Assembly (NCBI RefSeq): GCF_004137765.1
Contig: NZ_NOIS01000005.1
Location: 124,001-188,000 of the forward strand
Reading direction: 5' to 3'
Source of the DNA: Rothia uropygialis
GTDB lineage: Bacteria; Actinomycetota; Actinomycetes; Actinomycetales; Micrococcaceae
Length of the DNA: 64,000 bases
The translations under genes and the position numbers were made by a program. Shown in pieces: positions 52,650 to 61,106 of this stretch. Each line of letters begins with the position of its first letter. Positions within the stretch are counted from its first letter, which is position 1. The notes under the pieces were generated by a model that was not told where the DNA came from, ran no database searches, and saw nothing but the letters and a program-made list of their open reading frames with translations.

Positions 52650-52802
52650 ATGACGTTATTGGACTTTATTAGGTTGACTAGGGAAAACATTCTTTTGCCC
52701 TCCATCGGGGTGATTCTCGGAGGTTTCATCGGATTTTGTGTGGCCACCGTTCCGAAGCAAGATCCGACGGTACGAACACTTGCTCGGGACTCTACATATT
52801 GA
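52650..52802 (+). pseudogene. Wzz/chain-length determinant remnant (N-terminal only)
   Basis: A 50-codon reading frame from ATG 52650 with GAGGGA upstream. It begins MTLLDFIRLTRENILLPSIG followed by VILGGFIGFCVATVP, which matches the N-terminus and first membrane helix of Wzz-type co-polymerases of actinobacterial exopolysaccharide loci (cytoplasmic short tail, LxxFIxLxRRN, then a hydrophobic helix). After VPKQDPTVRTLARDSTY it runs into TGA at 52800; the periplasmic domain and the second helix are missing. The nucleotidyltransferase gene starts 22 bases later. Interpreted as the left-over end of a deleted wzz gene. Confidence 0.6.
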
Positions 52803-52824
52803 GCGAAATCACGAAGGGGGACTC

Positions 52825-53715
52825 GTGGACGCTTACGAACTGGGCGACCGTATCAAGCTCGCCCACGCCAACCTGCAAGCCGTTGCGGACTCATCCGGTA
52901 TCGACATACTGCACGTCAAAGGCTATGCGGCCCTGGACGGTTTTTACCCGACGTCGCGGTTCAGCACCGATGCGGATATTCTGGTTCGTCCGAGCCAAGT
53001 CGAGGACTTGATCGGCCACTTGGTCAGGCTGAATTGGGAGCGGGTAACGGGATTCACCTCGGGGTCCGCTTTCCAGCATGCCGCTACCTATCGTCATTCC
53101 TGGTGGGGAGCGGTGGATATTCACCGGAATTTCCCGGGAATTCAATGCGCCCCGGAAGACGGATTCGACCTTTTGTGGTCCGGCCGGCAGACGGCGCCCA
53201 TTGCCCATTTTCCGTGCACCGTGCCTGCCTACCTCGACCAATTGCTGATCATCCTTCTGCATGCGGGCAGGGACGGTTACCGAGGTACGCAGGACGCCGC
53301 TTATATCCGCAGCATTCTCTCAGACGCTGACATGGAAGATATTCGGCGGCGTGCTGGACAGCTCCGCGGGGAAGTCGCTCTGGCGGCGTCTCTGGGGGAG
53401 CTCGAGGAGTACCGGAACCACCCCGATTATCTGCTGTGGAGGTTCATGTCCCAAGGCGGGTCCCGGCTCGATGAATGGGTTGCACGCTGGAGCGCGGCGA
53501 GGACTACACGCGACAAGATTGCGGTCGCGACGTCGGCACTCATGGTGAACCAAGACCATTTGGCGATACGACTCGGCCACAAACCTTCCAGACTGGATAT
53601 CGCTTCGGAGTGGATGGCCAGGAACCGTCAAGCGGGGAGCGAGGCTGTGCAACGCCTTGTGAAGATGTGGGGACAGCGTTCGAGAGATGAGGACAATGGT
53701 CAGAATCGCTGCTGA
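52825..53715 (+). CDS. nucleotidyltransferase family protein (PF14907-like)
   Basis: 296-aa protein of the uncharacterised nucleotidyltransferase group found in polysaccharide and RiPP-like loci. HVKGYAALDGFYPTSRFSTDADILVRPSQVED carries the likely active-site lysine and the DxD of DADILV, as in NTP_transf_5 enzymes. A histidine-rich stretch (AATYRHSWWGAVDIHRNFPG) follows. The C-terminal half is helical. GTG at 52825 has AAGGGGG five bases upstream; an upstream extension to 52738 reads through the Wzz remnant and is less likely. Its last codons overlap the PqqD-like gene. Substrate unknown. Confidence 0.75.
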   Translation: MDAYELGDRIKLAHANLQAVADSSGIDILHVKGYAALDGFYPTSRFSTDADILVRPSQVEDLIGHLVRLNWERVTGFTSGSAFQHAATYRHSWWGAVDIHRNFPGIQCAPEDGFDLLWSGRQTAPIAHFPCTVPAYLDQLLIILLHAGRDGYRGTQDAAYIRSILSDADMEDIRRRAGQLRGEVALAASLGELEEYRNHPDYLLWRFMSQGGSRLDEWVARWSAARTTRDKIAVATSALMVNQDHLAIRLGHKPSRLDIASEWMARNRQAGSEAVQRLVKMWGQRSRDEDNGQNRC

Positions 53716-53983
53716 TGTCGCTTGGGTACGTTCTACCGGCCCGGCCGACGAGTACTGCCTGTTGGCTCGCGTCCCGGAACAGAAACCGATCCAGCTGTCC
53801 GGTTCTGCCGTGGACCTGTGGCTATGTTGGGCTGATGGACAGAGCCTGGACCAGACGGTCGACTTCCTGTCTTCCATTTATTCCTTACCCGCCTCACGGA
53901 TACGCCCCGAGGCCGAGAAACTGTTTCGGAAGCTGGTGGATGAAGGTTATCTGGAGACCGACCACCCCGTGGCCGAGGACTAG
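53696..53983 (+). CDS. PqqD-like protein
   Basis: 95-aa winged-helix-like protein of the PqqD superfamily: MVRIAADVAWVRSTG, then IQLSGSAVDLWLCWADGQSLDQTVDFL and a C-terminal helix LFRKLVDEGYLE. PqqD proteins present short peptides to modifying enzymes. Its gene overlaps the end of the nucleotidyltransferase gene by about 20 bases, so the two are translated together. ATG at 53687 (nine bases earlier) is an alternative start. No precursor peptide or radical-SAM enzyme is seen nearby. The stop shares CTAG with the converging GT4 gene. Confidence 0.75.
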   Translation: MVRIAADVAWVRSTGPADEYCLLARVPEQKPIQLSGSAVDLWLCWADGQSLDQTVDFLSSIYSLPASRIRPEAEKLFRKLVDEGYLETDHPVAED

Positions 53984-55143
53984 AAATCTTCGCCGAACTT
54001 GCGGAGATGTCCCCTGAGTTGCCTCTCGAACCTGGACTGGCCGAAGGATCTGGCGTGTTGCTGGATACGAGTCGGCTCGAAATCGGAGGGTGAGAATTCG
54101 TCCATTGCCCGCCGGATCGCTTCGGGCTCTGGGGTGTCGATGAATTGGCCTGTGACGCCGGGTTTGATCGTGTCCAGGAATCCACCGGCCCGCAACGCAA
54201 GAGTCGGTTTTCCGTAAGCCGCACCCTCCAACGGAGTAATGCCGAAATCCTCATAGGAGACCGCGAGAACGGCTGAGCAGTGCGAGTACGCCCACCGCAT
54301 CTGGGCGTCATCGAGATTGCTTGTCAGGCGAACGTTTTCGGGAGCCGTTGCACGCAGTTGGCTTTCCATCGGACCTGCGCCGATCACGACGAGCCGGTGC
54401 CGTGTTCCACGAACTGCCTCGATGGCGTGCTGGACGTTCTTGTATGGAAGCAACCTCGAGACCACGAGGAAGAATTCATTGCTCCCCCAGTCGATGCCGG
54501 GAATGCTTTTTCGGATGGCGTTCGCGTCCACGTTGTGGGGCGGGTAGATGATGGGAGCTTCCAAGCCGTAGACGGACCGGATCCTTTCCTGGACGACCGT
54601 GGAATTGGCAATATACGGATGACCGTCCGCTGTAGCGGCCCACTGGTCCCACCGTGTGAGGGCAGGCTTCAGGAGGTCCAGAACCCGAGCCGTCAGAGTA
54701 CCTGCGGCTCTGTCTCCCATGTACTGGTCACGCCGATAGAGCCAACGTGCCGGGCTATGGCAGTAAACCACCTTCCCACCGGACACGTTGAAACCGTGTG
54801 CCCAGCCGGTCGATGACACGATGGTCAGCTTGGCGGGCACCCGGAACAGCGTGGCGGCGAGGGGAAGAAGCGGAAGTGCGAGCCTGTGCCTTCTTCGGAG
54901 GAAGCTGATTCTGTTCAGTGGGGATGTGCGGACGTCGGCTTCTTTGAATTCCGGAAACGTGGCTTCGGGATCGTACAGCGTTGTGTATATGGGTGCTTCC
55001 GGAAAGATTTTGTGCAACGCCAGGACTACTCGCTCTGCTCCCCCGCGCTGCGTCAGGTAGTCGTGGGCTATCGCGATCGGAAAGTCCCCGGCCGAGCTCC
55101 TGGTTGTCAGACGATGGGCCACTTGGGCAATGATCTTGTACAC
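53980..55143 (-). CDS. glycosyltransferase family 4 protein
   Basis: 387-aa retaining GT-B glycosyltransferase, likely cytoplasmic at the membrane. The N-terminal domain begins IAIAHDYLTQRGGAERVVLALHKIFPEAPIYTTLYDP, characteristic of a mannosyl/rhamnosyl-type GT4 subgroup of exopolysaccharide loci. The nucleotide-sugar domain holds VSRLLPYKNVQHAIEAVRG and the EX7E motif in YEDFGITPLEGAAYGKP. GTG at 55143 is preceded by GGGGACC. Last gene of a five-member minus-strand run that contains two broken GT2 genes; converges with the PqqD-like gene. Confidence 0.9.
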   Translation of the reverse strand: MYKIIAQVAHRLTTRSSAGDFPIAIAHDYLTQRGGAERVVLALHKIFPEAPIYTTLYDPEATFPEFKEADVRTSPLNRISFLRRRHRLALPLLPLAATLFRVPAKLTIVSSTGWAHGFNVSGGKVVYCHSPARWLYRRDQYMGDRAAGTLTARVLDLLKPALTRWDQWAATADGHPYIANSTVVQERIRSVYGLEAPIIYPPHNVDANAIRKSIPGIDWGSNEFFLVVSRLLPYKNVQHAIEAVRGTRHRLVVIGAGPMESQLRATAPENVRLTSNLDDAQMRWAYSHCSAVLAVSYEDFGITPLEGAAYGKPTLALRAGGFLDTIKPGVTGQFIDTPEPEAIRRAMDEFSPSDFEPTRIQQHARSFGQSRFERQLRGHLRKFGEDF

Positions 55144-55150
55144 CGGTCCC

Positions 55151-55669
55151 CTAGAAGATCTCTCTTGCGCGTTCAGGATACCGAATCCCGGAGAGGCCCG
55201 CGGCCTCGACGCACAATGCCACCGGTCTTCTACCCACGGTGTGAGGCACGAACGGAAGGAAACTGTCGATCGCGTACAAACCGTCCGGACAATGATCGGC
55301 AGTCAGGCCGGTTACGGAGGAAATTCTCGGATCCTCATGCGCCGCCCCATGCCGTTCCATGAGTTCCATTCGGGGCTCGGGGGACGTCGACACAACGGAT
55401 GACGATTCTTCCTCGTGCCGGTTCAAACCCCTTGTCGGCGGCTTTCGACCGTTTCTGGTTGCTTTTGAAGATGTGATACCGGAGGTTGTCGACTCCGTAC
55501 TGGATGTAGTTCTGAAGATTATTTTCGTGGCGTCGATATCATCCACGAGGATCACGATGGCTTCGAATTCCGAACAGGTCTGATTCTTCAAGGCGTCCAA
55601 AAGGCAATGCAGGCGGTTTTTTCCGCCCCGGGTAGGAATATCGACCGAAGCGGCAAGAGAAGAGGTCAT
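55151..55669 (-). pseudogene. glycosyltransferase family 2 pseudogene with compensating frameshifts
   Basis: Starts well (GGAGA then ATG at 55669) with ASVDIPTRGGKNRLHCLLDAL and FEAIVILVDDIDATK, a GT2 nucleotide-binding start. Near 55515 the homologous frame shifts: the second frame gives YGVDNLRYHIFKSNQKRSKAADKGFEPARGRIVIRCVD, the GT2 middle region. Around the CCCCC run near 55385 the first frame resumes with SPEPRMELMERHGAAHEDPRI and SVTGLTADHCPDG. The open first frame continues to a TAG at 55151. The remaining length is about 170 codons against about 300 for the family, so the C-terminal part is lost too. The protein is unlikely to work. Confidence 0.65.
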
Positions 55670-55691
55670 GGGTTCTCCTTTTAAGAGCATT

Positions 55692-56744
55692 TCAATCGAT
55701 GGAGTCAATCGTCCGGAGGACCTCGCGGGTTCTTGCTAAACCTGCCGCCGGCGAATAGAGCGTCTGCCAACGGTTGCGGGCCGCCGCGGTCAAGGAATCG
55801 ACGCACTCAGGGGATTCGGCGAGCGCCGTGATTGCTCGTCGAAGCATCGCTTCCAATGCCTCGACGTCACCGGAGGGGAAAGTCCATGGGTAGTCCGGCC
55901 CCACGACCTCCGGCAGGCCGCCGTCGTCGCTGATCACAAGCGGTACGCGCGCGCTCATCGCTTCGGCGGCGACGAGTCCGAAGACTTCTCCCCACTGAGA
56001 AGGAACCACCAGCACATCGATCATGCTCAAGAAGGTCTCGACCGGCTGGACACCATGGCGGAACAGACGGGATTCGGGAAACTTGGTCAGGGCGAGCTCG
56101 ACCTCGTCATTATTGTTCCGACCCACATGGTCACGGCCCCCGCCCAGATGAAGTTCGAGGTCGTTTCCGTCTGCCAAGAGACGTCGGCAAGCGTTTCCGA
56201 GAGTCACAACACCTTTGAGGCGAGACATCCGGCCGATGAATCCGACCCGAACTGGTCCAGACGGGTGAAGTGTTCTTTCACCGGTTTGAATCTCCGGTAC
56301 CCAATTGTGGAAAGCACGCGTACCCGGTATGCGATCCGCGGCGAAATGGGAGGGAACCAATCGGGAGGCCGCCCTTCGCAGGGCAATACGGACAAGAAGC
56401 GCGTTGACTCCCACGGGTATTTGGTGGAGATGCACAACCTTGCGCCGATGGGCACCGAGAGCGAATGAAGGTACCAGCCCATTGCACCAGATCCATTCGG
56501 AGCGATGCTTCATCCCGAAACAGGCCAGCCCAAAAATGTACTGCCACCGGGAACGGGCGTGGATCTCCTGACGCGTGAAGCCTTCCTCGAACGCCCGTTC
56601 CAGAACGTCCCCTGGTTCTGTGGGCGCCACGATGACGACTTCGCGCCCCATGCTGCGGACGGCGCGAGCCAAGGAAAACATCATATTCTCCCCGCCGGAA
56701 ATATCGCCATTGTTGGTCGCGATCAAGAGACGAGAAACCGTCAC
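55692..56744 (-). CDS. glycosyltransferase family 4 protein
   Basis: 350-aa GT-B enzyme: LLIATNNGDISGGENMMFSLARAV at the N-terminus (loop GGEN, phosphate/glycine loop), VHLHQIPVGVNALLVRIA, the nucleotide-sugar domain VGFIGRMSRLKGVVTLGNAC and the EX7E region SQWGEVFGLVAAEAMSARVPLV. It transfers a sugar in surface-polysaccharide synthesis; donor unknown. The start at GTG 56744 overlaps the stop of the upstream GT4 gene by four bases (GTGA at 56741-56744), which decides it over the longer open frame. The downstream GT2 remnant starts 22 bp after its stop. Confidence 0.9.
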   Translation of the reverse strand: MTVSRLLIATNNGDISGGENMMFSLARAVRSMGREVVIVAPTEPGDVLERAFEEGFTRQEIHARSRWQYIFGLACFGMKHRSEWIWCNGLVPSFALGAHRRKVVHLHQIPVGVNALLVRIALRRAASRLVPSHFAADRIPGTRAFHNWVPEIQTGERTLHPSGPVRVGFIGRMSRLKGVVTLGNACRRLLADGNDLELHLGGGRDHVGRNNNDEVELALTKFPESRLFRHGVQPVETFLSMIDVLVVPSQWGEVFGLVAAEAMSARVPLVISDDGGLPEVVGPDYPWTFPSGDVEALEAMLRRAITALAESPECVDSLTAAARNRWQTLYSPAAGLARTREVLRTIDSID

Positions 56745-58045
56745 TGAGGGCCTACCTCTCCTACGCCGAAGCGGCGGTCTATTCTGGATCGAGGGCACAA
56801 AAGCAGTTCCTTCGCCCGACGGCTTCCCCGCGTTGTTGCCGTGTAGGGCAGCAGCGCGGCGTTCATGCCAACCGCCGCGAACAAAGCTATCGTCCCCCTC
56901 ATGGAGTCACTCCGCGAATAGAGCTTCGTGATGGAATCGGTCATAGCGTTGAGGTTAGGCAATGACCGTGCGACTGAACCTGGCGTAGAGCCGCTGACCG
57001 GGTAGTAGCCTCTCATTCTCTCCGCAAGATCATCAGTCGATACGGGTGAAGCAAGAGTGTCGCCGCCCACGATCTCCTGGTTCCCACCGACGTCATTGGT
57101 CACCACGGGAACTCCGGCGGCGACTGCGTCCAAGAGAGTGTACGAGTAGTTCTCCCACTCGGAGATCTGCACCAGAACATCCGCCTGAGCCAGGGCTTGG
57201 TACGGTTCCACGAAACCGGGAAACGTGACAGCCTCCCCCAGTTCCAATTCGCTGGCCAGGGCCTCGAGGTCGGCTTTCAGAGGCCCTTCGCCACCGACAA
57301 CGAGCGTGACTTCCGGGTCAACCTCATGAACCGCGGCGAAGGCACGGATCACGGTATCGATGTGCTTCTCAGGTGCCAACCGAGACAACGAAAGAAATCG
57401 CGTTCCCTCGCTTGATTCGTGCTTCTCCCGGTGGCGCCGGACGGCCTTCTCAACCGCGTCGACGTCAACCCCGTTGTGGACAACGCGGACATCACGGGCA
57501 TGCCATTTCGTCTCCATGACGCACTTGGTCGATTCGCACACGGCGATTGTTCGGTCAGTGATTCTGAGCCGACTCGAGTGAACGATGTTCATGGCTTTCG
57601 CCCGCACCGGCGAGGACTGGTACAGGGAATCCTCTGGTGCGATTCCGTGTTCCGTCGTGACCAACAATGGTGCTCCGGAGGCGCCCGGCAACCGACCCAT
57701 CGCCTGGCGGAGCCCGACAACCACTGCGGACACGACGTCTGCGAAAGCCAAATGAGAATGTACGACGTCCGGGCGAAGCCGCCTGATAGCACGTTCGAGC
57801 GTCCGGGCCGATCTGAGAAGGCCGAATTCGGTCCCGAACTCACCGGTCTCCACGTGCGCGCCTTGGGCACGAAGTCGCCTAGCGAGCTCGCCTGCGGGGC
57901 AGAGAACGTGAAGCTCCCAACCCGGCAGACCCGCCCGTGCCACGTCAAGGACGTGGCGGGCCACGCCGCCGATATCCGGGACGGGGACGAGCCATAACGC
58001 TCGCGGCCGAGAATCCGCTAAAGCCACTTTTCCAAGCGCTCCCAT
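56741..58045 (-). CDS. glycosyltransferase family 4 protein with extra C-terminal tail
   Basis: 434-aa GT-B enzyme. Recognition: LWLVPVPDIGGVARHVLDVARAG, VVHSHLAFADVVSAVV, VVHNGVDVDAVEKAV, RFLSLSRLAPEKHIDTVIRAFAA and the EX7E-like SEWENYSYTLLDAVAAGVPVV. The catalytic domain ends about residue 375 in LNAMTDSITKLYSRSD; about 58 residues follow with hydrophobic segment GTIALFAAVGMNAALLPYTA and a basic end, which are not part of the usual family. The downstream GT4 begins inside its stop codon. ATG 58045 is the chosen start (a weak GTG lies at 58027). It overlaps the 3' end of the GT2 pseudogene. Confidence 0.85.
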   Translation of the reverse strand: MGALGKVALADSRPRALWLVPVPDIGGVARHVLDVARAGLPGWELHVLCPAGELARRLRAQGAHVETGEFGTEFGLLRSARTLERAIRRLRPDVVHSHLAFADVVSAVVVGLRQAMGRLPGASGAPLLVTTEHGIAPEDSLYQSSPVRAKAMNIVHSSRLRITDRTIAVCESTKCVMETKWHARDVRVVHNGVDVDAVEKAVRRHREKHESSEGTRFLSLSRLAPEKHIDTVIRAFAAVHEVDPEVTLVVGGEGPLKADLEALASELELGEAVTFPGFVEPYQALAQADVLVQISEWENYSYTLLDAVAAGVPVVTNDVGGNQEIVGGDTLASPVSTDDLAERMRGYYPVSGSTPGSVARSLPNLNAMTDSITKLYSRSDSMRGTIALFAAVGMNAALLPYTATTRGSRRAKELLLCPRSRIDRRFGVGEVGPQ

Positions 58046-58410
58046 GCAGTGAAGGAACCTTCCCCGGTGTTCACATGGTCCTGCCATATTTCCGGAATGA
58101 GCAGGCCGGCGTCGTCGGCAATCGCCTCTATGGACTTGGGGGCAACCTCTACAACGCTGTTGATCGCCAGAACCGTGAGCCCAGGGGCGGCCCTCATTCC
58201 TGTATTCGTTGCGGAGCCGAACCCACCGTCGGAGTCACGCCGAATCACGGGGCGCCCGGGTGCCGTGCGCGGAATTGCTTCAAGTGAATGATCAACGACC
58301 ACAATGATCTCGGGTGCTGCTTATCCGAGGGCCTCATCAGACGAAAGAGACCGCGCCAATGTCAGTTGTGGATTTCCGTAATGAGGAATAACTGTCGACA
58401 ATGAATTCAC
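58018..58410 (-). pseudogene. glycosyltransferase family 2 pseudogene (in-frame stop, internal deletion)
   Basis: From a GTG at 58410 the frame reads MNSLSTVIPHYGNPQLTLAR and then reaches TAA at 58321-58323. In the same frame after the stop it continues AAPEIIVVVDHSLEAIPRT, VIRRDSDGGFGSATNTG and VLAINSVVEVAPKSIEAIA. This is GT2 sequence (VIPxYG, IIVVDNS, GGFGGATNTG). The reading frame ends in TAG at 58018 after only 131 codons, whereas the family needs 270-330, so the middle or end is deleted. It overlaps the next GT4 gene by 28 bases. It looks like the first gene of the broken polysaccharide operon. Confidence 0.65.
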
Positions 58411-58589
58411 GGAAACCTCGTTCCGAGGTTGAATTCACGAATTCCCCGGGCCACCGAGCTACCGGTAACGAGCTCGTGAGCCGTCCGTGTCCCCCACACG
58501 GGCAGAGTTGTCATCGCTTTGTATTTCCCCCAAATGATCCAGCTCTTCTTCGGCGGCCCAGACCCATAAACCGGACCACCGGACGAAGT

Positions 58590-59573
58590 TTAGCCCACGC
58601 CGCCGAAGAGGCTCGTGACCGAACCGTCTTCGAAGACCTCCTTGATGGCACGGGCAATCAACGGCGCAATCGAAAGCACCGTGAGATTCTCGAACTGGTG
58701 CTCCTCCGGGACCGGAAGCGTGTTGGTCACGATGACTTCGTTAGCACCGGATTTTTCCAATCTCTCGCAGGCAGGTCCGGAGAATACCGGGTGCGTAGCG
58801 GCGATGATGACGTCTTTCGCCCCTGCCTCCTGCAGAACCTTGACGGCTCCGGAGATCGTGCCACCGGTGTCGATCATATCGTCGATCAGCACGCAGGAGC
58901 GGCCTTCGATATCTCCCACGACCGTCTTGGAAATAGCTTGATTGGGGACCGAAATGTCGCGCGTCTTGTGCACGAATGCCAAGGGTGCGCCCCCAAGCAA
59001 TTCCGACCACTGTTCCGCCACACGGACACGGCCGGTATCCGGGGAAACAACGGTCACGTTATTCAGATCCACGCGCGTCTTCACGTAGCCTACAAGCAGC
59101 GGGATAGCCATGAGGTGATCGACCGGGCCGTCGAAAAAGCCCTGGATCTGCGCCGTGTGGAGATCAACGCTCATGATGCGATCTGCACCAGCGGTTTTGT
59201 ACAGATCCGCGATCAAACGAGCCGAAATGGGCTCACGGCCCTTATGCTTCTTGTCCTGCCGCGCATAAGGATAAAACGGTGCAATAACGGTAATCCGGCG
59301 AGCCGAGGCGCGTTTGAGAGCATCGATCATGATGATCTGCTCCATGAGCCACTGGTTGATCGGCGCTGGGTGGGACTGCATCACGAAGCAGTCAGCACCA
59401 CGCACGGAATCCTCGAACCGCACGTATGTCTCGCCGTTGGCAAAGTCGTAGGCGGACGCGGGGAGCAAATCGCACTCCAGCTCCTCGGCCACGGACTCCG
59501 CGAGCTCGGGGTGGGCCCGTCCTGTCACCAGGACCAGCTTCTTCTCCCCTGGGTTGGTCATGGTCTGGGTCAT
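58590..59573 (-). CDS. prs: ribose-phosphate pyrophosphokinase (PRPP synthetase)
   Basis: Makes 5-phosphoribosyl-1-pyrophosphate from ribose-5-phosphate and ATP, 327 aa. Motifs: NGETYVRFEDSVRGADCFV, PYARQDKKHKGREPISARLIAD (flexible catalytic loop), MSVDLHTAQIQGFFDGPVDHL and the PRPP-binding VLIDDMIDTGGTISGAV. The ATG lies three bases after the glmU stop codon, so glmU-prs form one operon. In relatives rplY/ctc follows prs directly; here the polysaccharide island comes in between. Confidence 0.97.
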   Translation of the reverse strand: MTQTMTNPGEKKLVLVTGRAHPELAESVAEELECDLLPASAYDFANGETYVRFEDSVRGADCFVMQSHPAPINQWLMEQIIMIDALKRASARRITVIAPFYPYARQDKKHKGREPISARLIADLYKTAGADRIMSVDLHTAQIQGFFDGPVDHLMAIPLLVGYVKTRVDLNNVTVVSPDTGRVRVAEQWSELLGGAPLAFVHKTRDISVPNQAISKTVVGDIEGRSCVLIDDMIDTGGTISGAVKVLQEAGAKDVIIAATHPVFSGPACERLEKSGANEVIVTNTLPVPEEHQFENLTVLSIAPLIARAIKEVFEDGSVTSLFGGVG

Positions 59574-59576
59574 GGA

Positions 59577-61055
59577 CTAGCCTTCCTCGCCGCTGTTTTC
59601 AGCATCTACACCGCGAGACTTCCGGGCGGCTTCTGCCGCTGCCGTGCCCGCACGTTTCCTCTCGACCCAGCCCTCAAGATTGCGCTGGGGAGCTTCGTTA
59701 ATAGCCAACGCACCCGCCGGAACGTCCTTGCGAATCACCGTTCCGGCGCCCGAATAGGCTCCGTCGCCCACCTGGACAGGGGCGACGTACATGTTGTCGG
59801 AGCCCATGCGGACGTTTGAGCCGATCACGCTGCGGTGCTTGTTGACGCCGTCGTAATTGACGAACACCGAAGCCGCCCCGATATTGGAATTCTCGCCGAT
59901 TTCCACATCACCGGCATAGGTGAGGTGTGGAATTTTAGAGCCGGCGCCAATATCAGCGTTCTTGGTCTCGCAGAAAGTGCCGATCTTGCCGTCCTCCCCG
60001 AGAACGGTCCCCGGCCGGAGGTAAGCGAACGGTCCCACGATTGATCGGGGCCCAATGCGAGCGCCCGAGCCGTGCGTGCGAATGACGGTCGCGTCTTCAC
60101 CGATTTCGACGTCGGTGAGCGTGGTATCCGGCCCTACGGTCACGCCGGTCTCGATCACGGTCTCGCCGTGCAACTGCGTGCCGGGAAGGATCGTGACGTC
60201 GTTGGCGATGCGCACCGTAGTATCGATCCACGTCGTTGCGGGGTCCACGATGGTCACGCCGTTACGCATATGATCTTCGGCGATGCGCTGGTTGAGAACC
60301 TGTCCGAGCTCAGAGAGCTGGATTCGGTCATTCGCACCTTCGACTTCCCATCGGTCCTCGATCGTCAATGCGGAAATTCGGCGACCGTTTTCCCGGGCAA
60401 TGGACAAAACGTCCGTGAGGTACTTCTCACCCTGAGCGTTTTCCGTGGTCACGGCGCGCAGGGACTCACGGAGAGCTGCGGCATCGAAGGCATAGATTCC
60501 CGAGTTGACCTCGGTAAGAGCAAGTTGTTCGGGGGTGGCGTCCTTGGCCTCGACGATGGCGGTGACTTCTCCGCCTTCATTGCGAATGATGCGGCCGTAC
60601 CCACCCGGTTCGTCAAGGTGGGTCGTGAGGACAGTGGCAGCATTGCCCTGCTCCCGGTGATACTTGGTCAGATCACTGATCGTGGAAGACGTGAGGAGAG
60701 GAACGTCACCGTATGTGACGATCACGGTTCCCTGGATGTCCCCGTTGCCGAGGCCGTCCAGTGCTTGCACTGCGACTTCCACGGCCCGGCCAGTACCGGG
60801 GACGTCGTCCTGGTCGACGATCAGCGCTTGGTCGTCAAAAGCGCTGACATGCTCGACCACGCGTTCCCTCTGATGGCGGACCACAACGGCCAAATGTTCG
60901 GGCGAAAGTTCGCGAGCGGTCGAGATCGCGTGCTCAACCATCGATCGGCCACCGATCGCGTGCATCACCTTGGGCAACGAGGACTTCATGCGGGTTCCGG
61001 CGCCCGCGGCCAAGACGATGACCGCTGAGGGCGCTTCCTGAGTACCAGAGGTCAA
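59577..61055 (-). CDS. glmU: bifunctional UDP-GlcNAc pyrophosphorylase / glucosamine-1-phosphate acetyltransferase
   Basis: 492-aa enzyme for the last two steps to UDP-N-acetylglucosamine, needed for peptidoglycan. N-terminal uridyltransferase: VIVLAAGAGTRMKSSLPKVMHAIGG and TYGDVPLLTSSTI; C-terminal left-handed beta-helix (about 260-450) with GPFAYLRPGTVLGEDGKIGTFCETKN and the acetyltransferase histidine loop, ending with a Lys/Arg-rich tail. The start is TTG at 61055 with AAGGAG ten bases upstream. It lies 52 bp downstream of tRNA-Gln on the same strand. Confidence 0.95.
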   Translation of the reverse strand: MTSGTQEAPSAVIVLAAGAGTRMKSSLPKVMHAIGGRSMVEHAISTARELSPEHLAVVVRHQRERVVEHVSAFDDQALIVDQDDVPGTGRAVEVAVQALDGLGNGDIQGTVIVTYGDVPLLTSSTISDLTKYHREQGNAATVLTTHLDEPGGYGRIIRNEGGEVTAIVEAKDATPEQLALTEVNSGIYAFDAAALRESLRAVTTENAQGEKYLTDVLSIARENGRRISALTIEDRWEVEGANDRIQLSELGQVLNQRIAEDHMRNGVTIVDPATTWIDTTVRIANDVTILPGTQLHGETVIETGVTVGPDTTLTDVEIGEDATVIRTHGSGARIGPRSIVGPFAYLRPGTVLGEDGKIGTFCETKNADIGAGSKIPHLTYAGDVEIGENSNIGAASVFVNYDGVNKHRSVIGSNVRMGSDNMYVAPVQVGDGAYSGAGTVIRKDVPAGALAINEAPQRNLEGWVERKRAGTAAAEAARKSRGVDAENSGEEG

Positions 61056-61106
61056 GAGAGTAAGACTCCTTGCTGTGGATGCTGCCAGCGCGGGTGCGCC
61101 AACTCG

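Noticed and set aside
55151-58410. Possibility that both GT2 defects are only sequencing errors
   Set aside because: Neighbouring genes are clean, and both frames also lack 100 or more family residues, which indels in reads would not explain; resequencing would still be needed to be sure.
58401-59819. 472-codon open frame on the plus strand
   Set aside because: Shadow of prs and the 3' end of glmU on the opposite strand; no recognisable protein.
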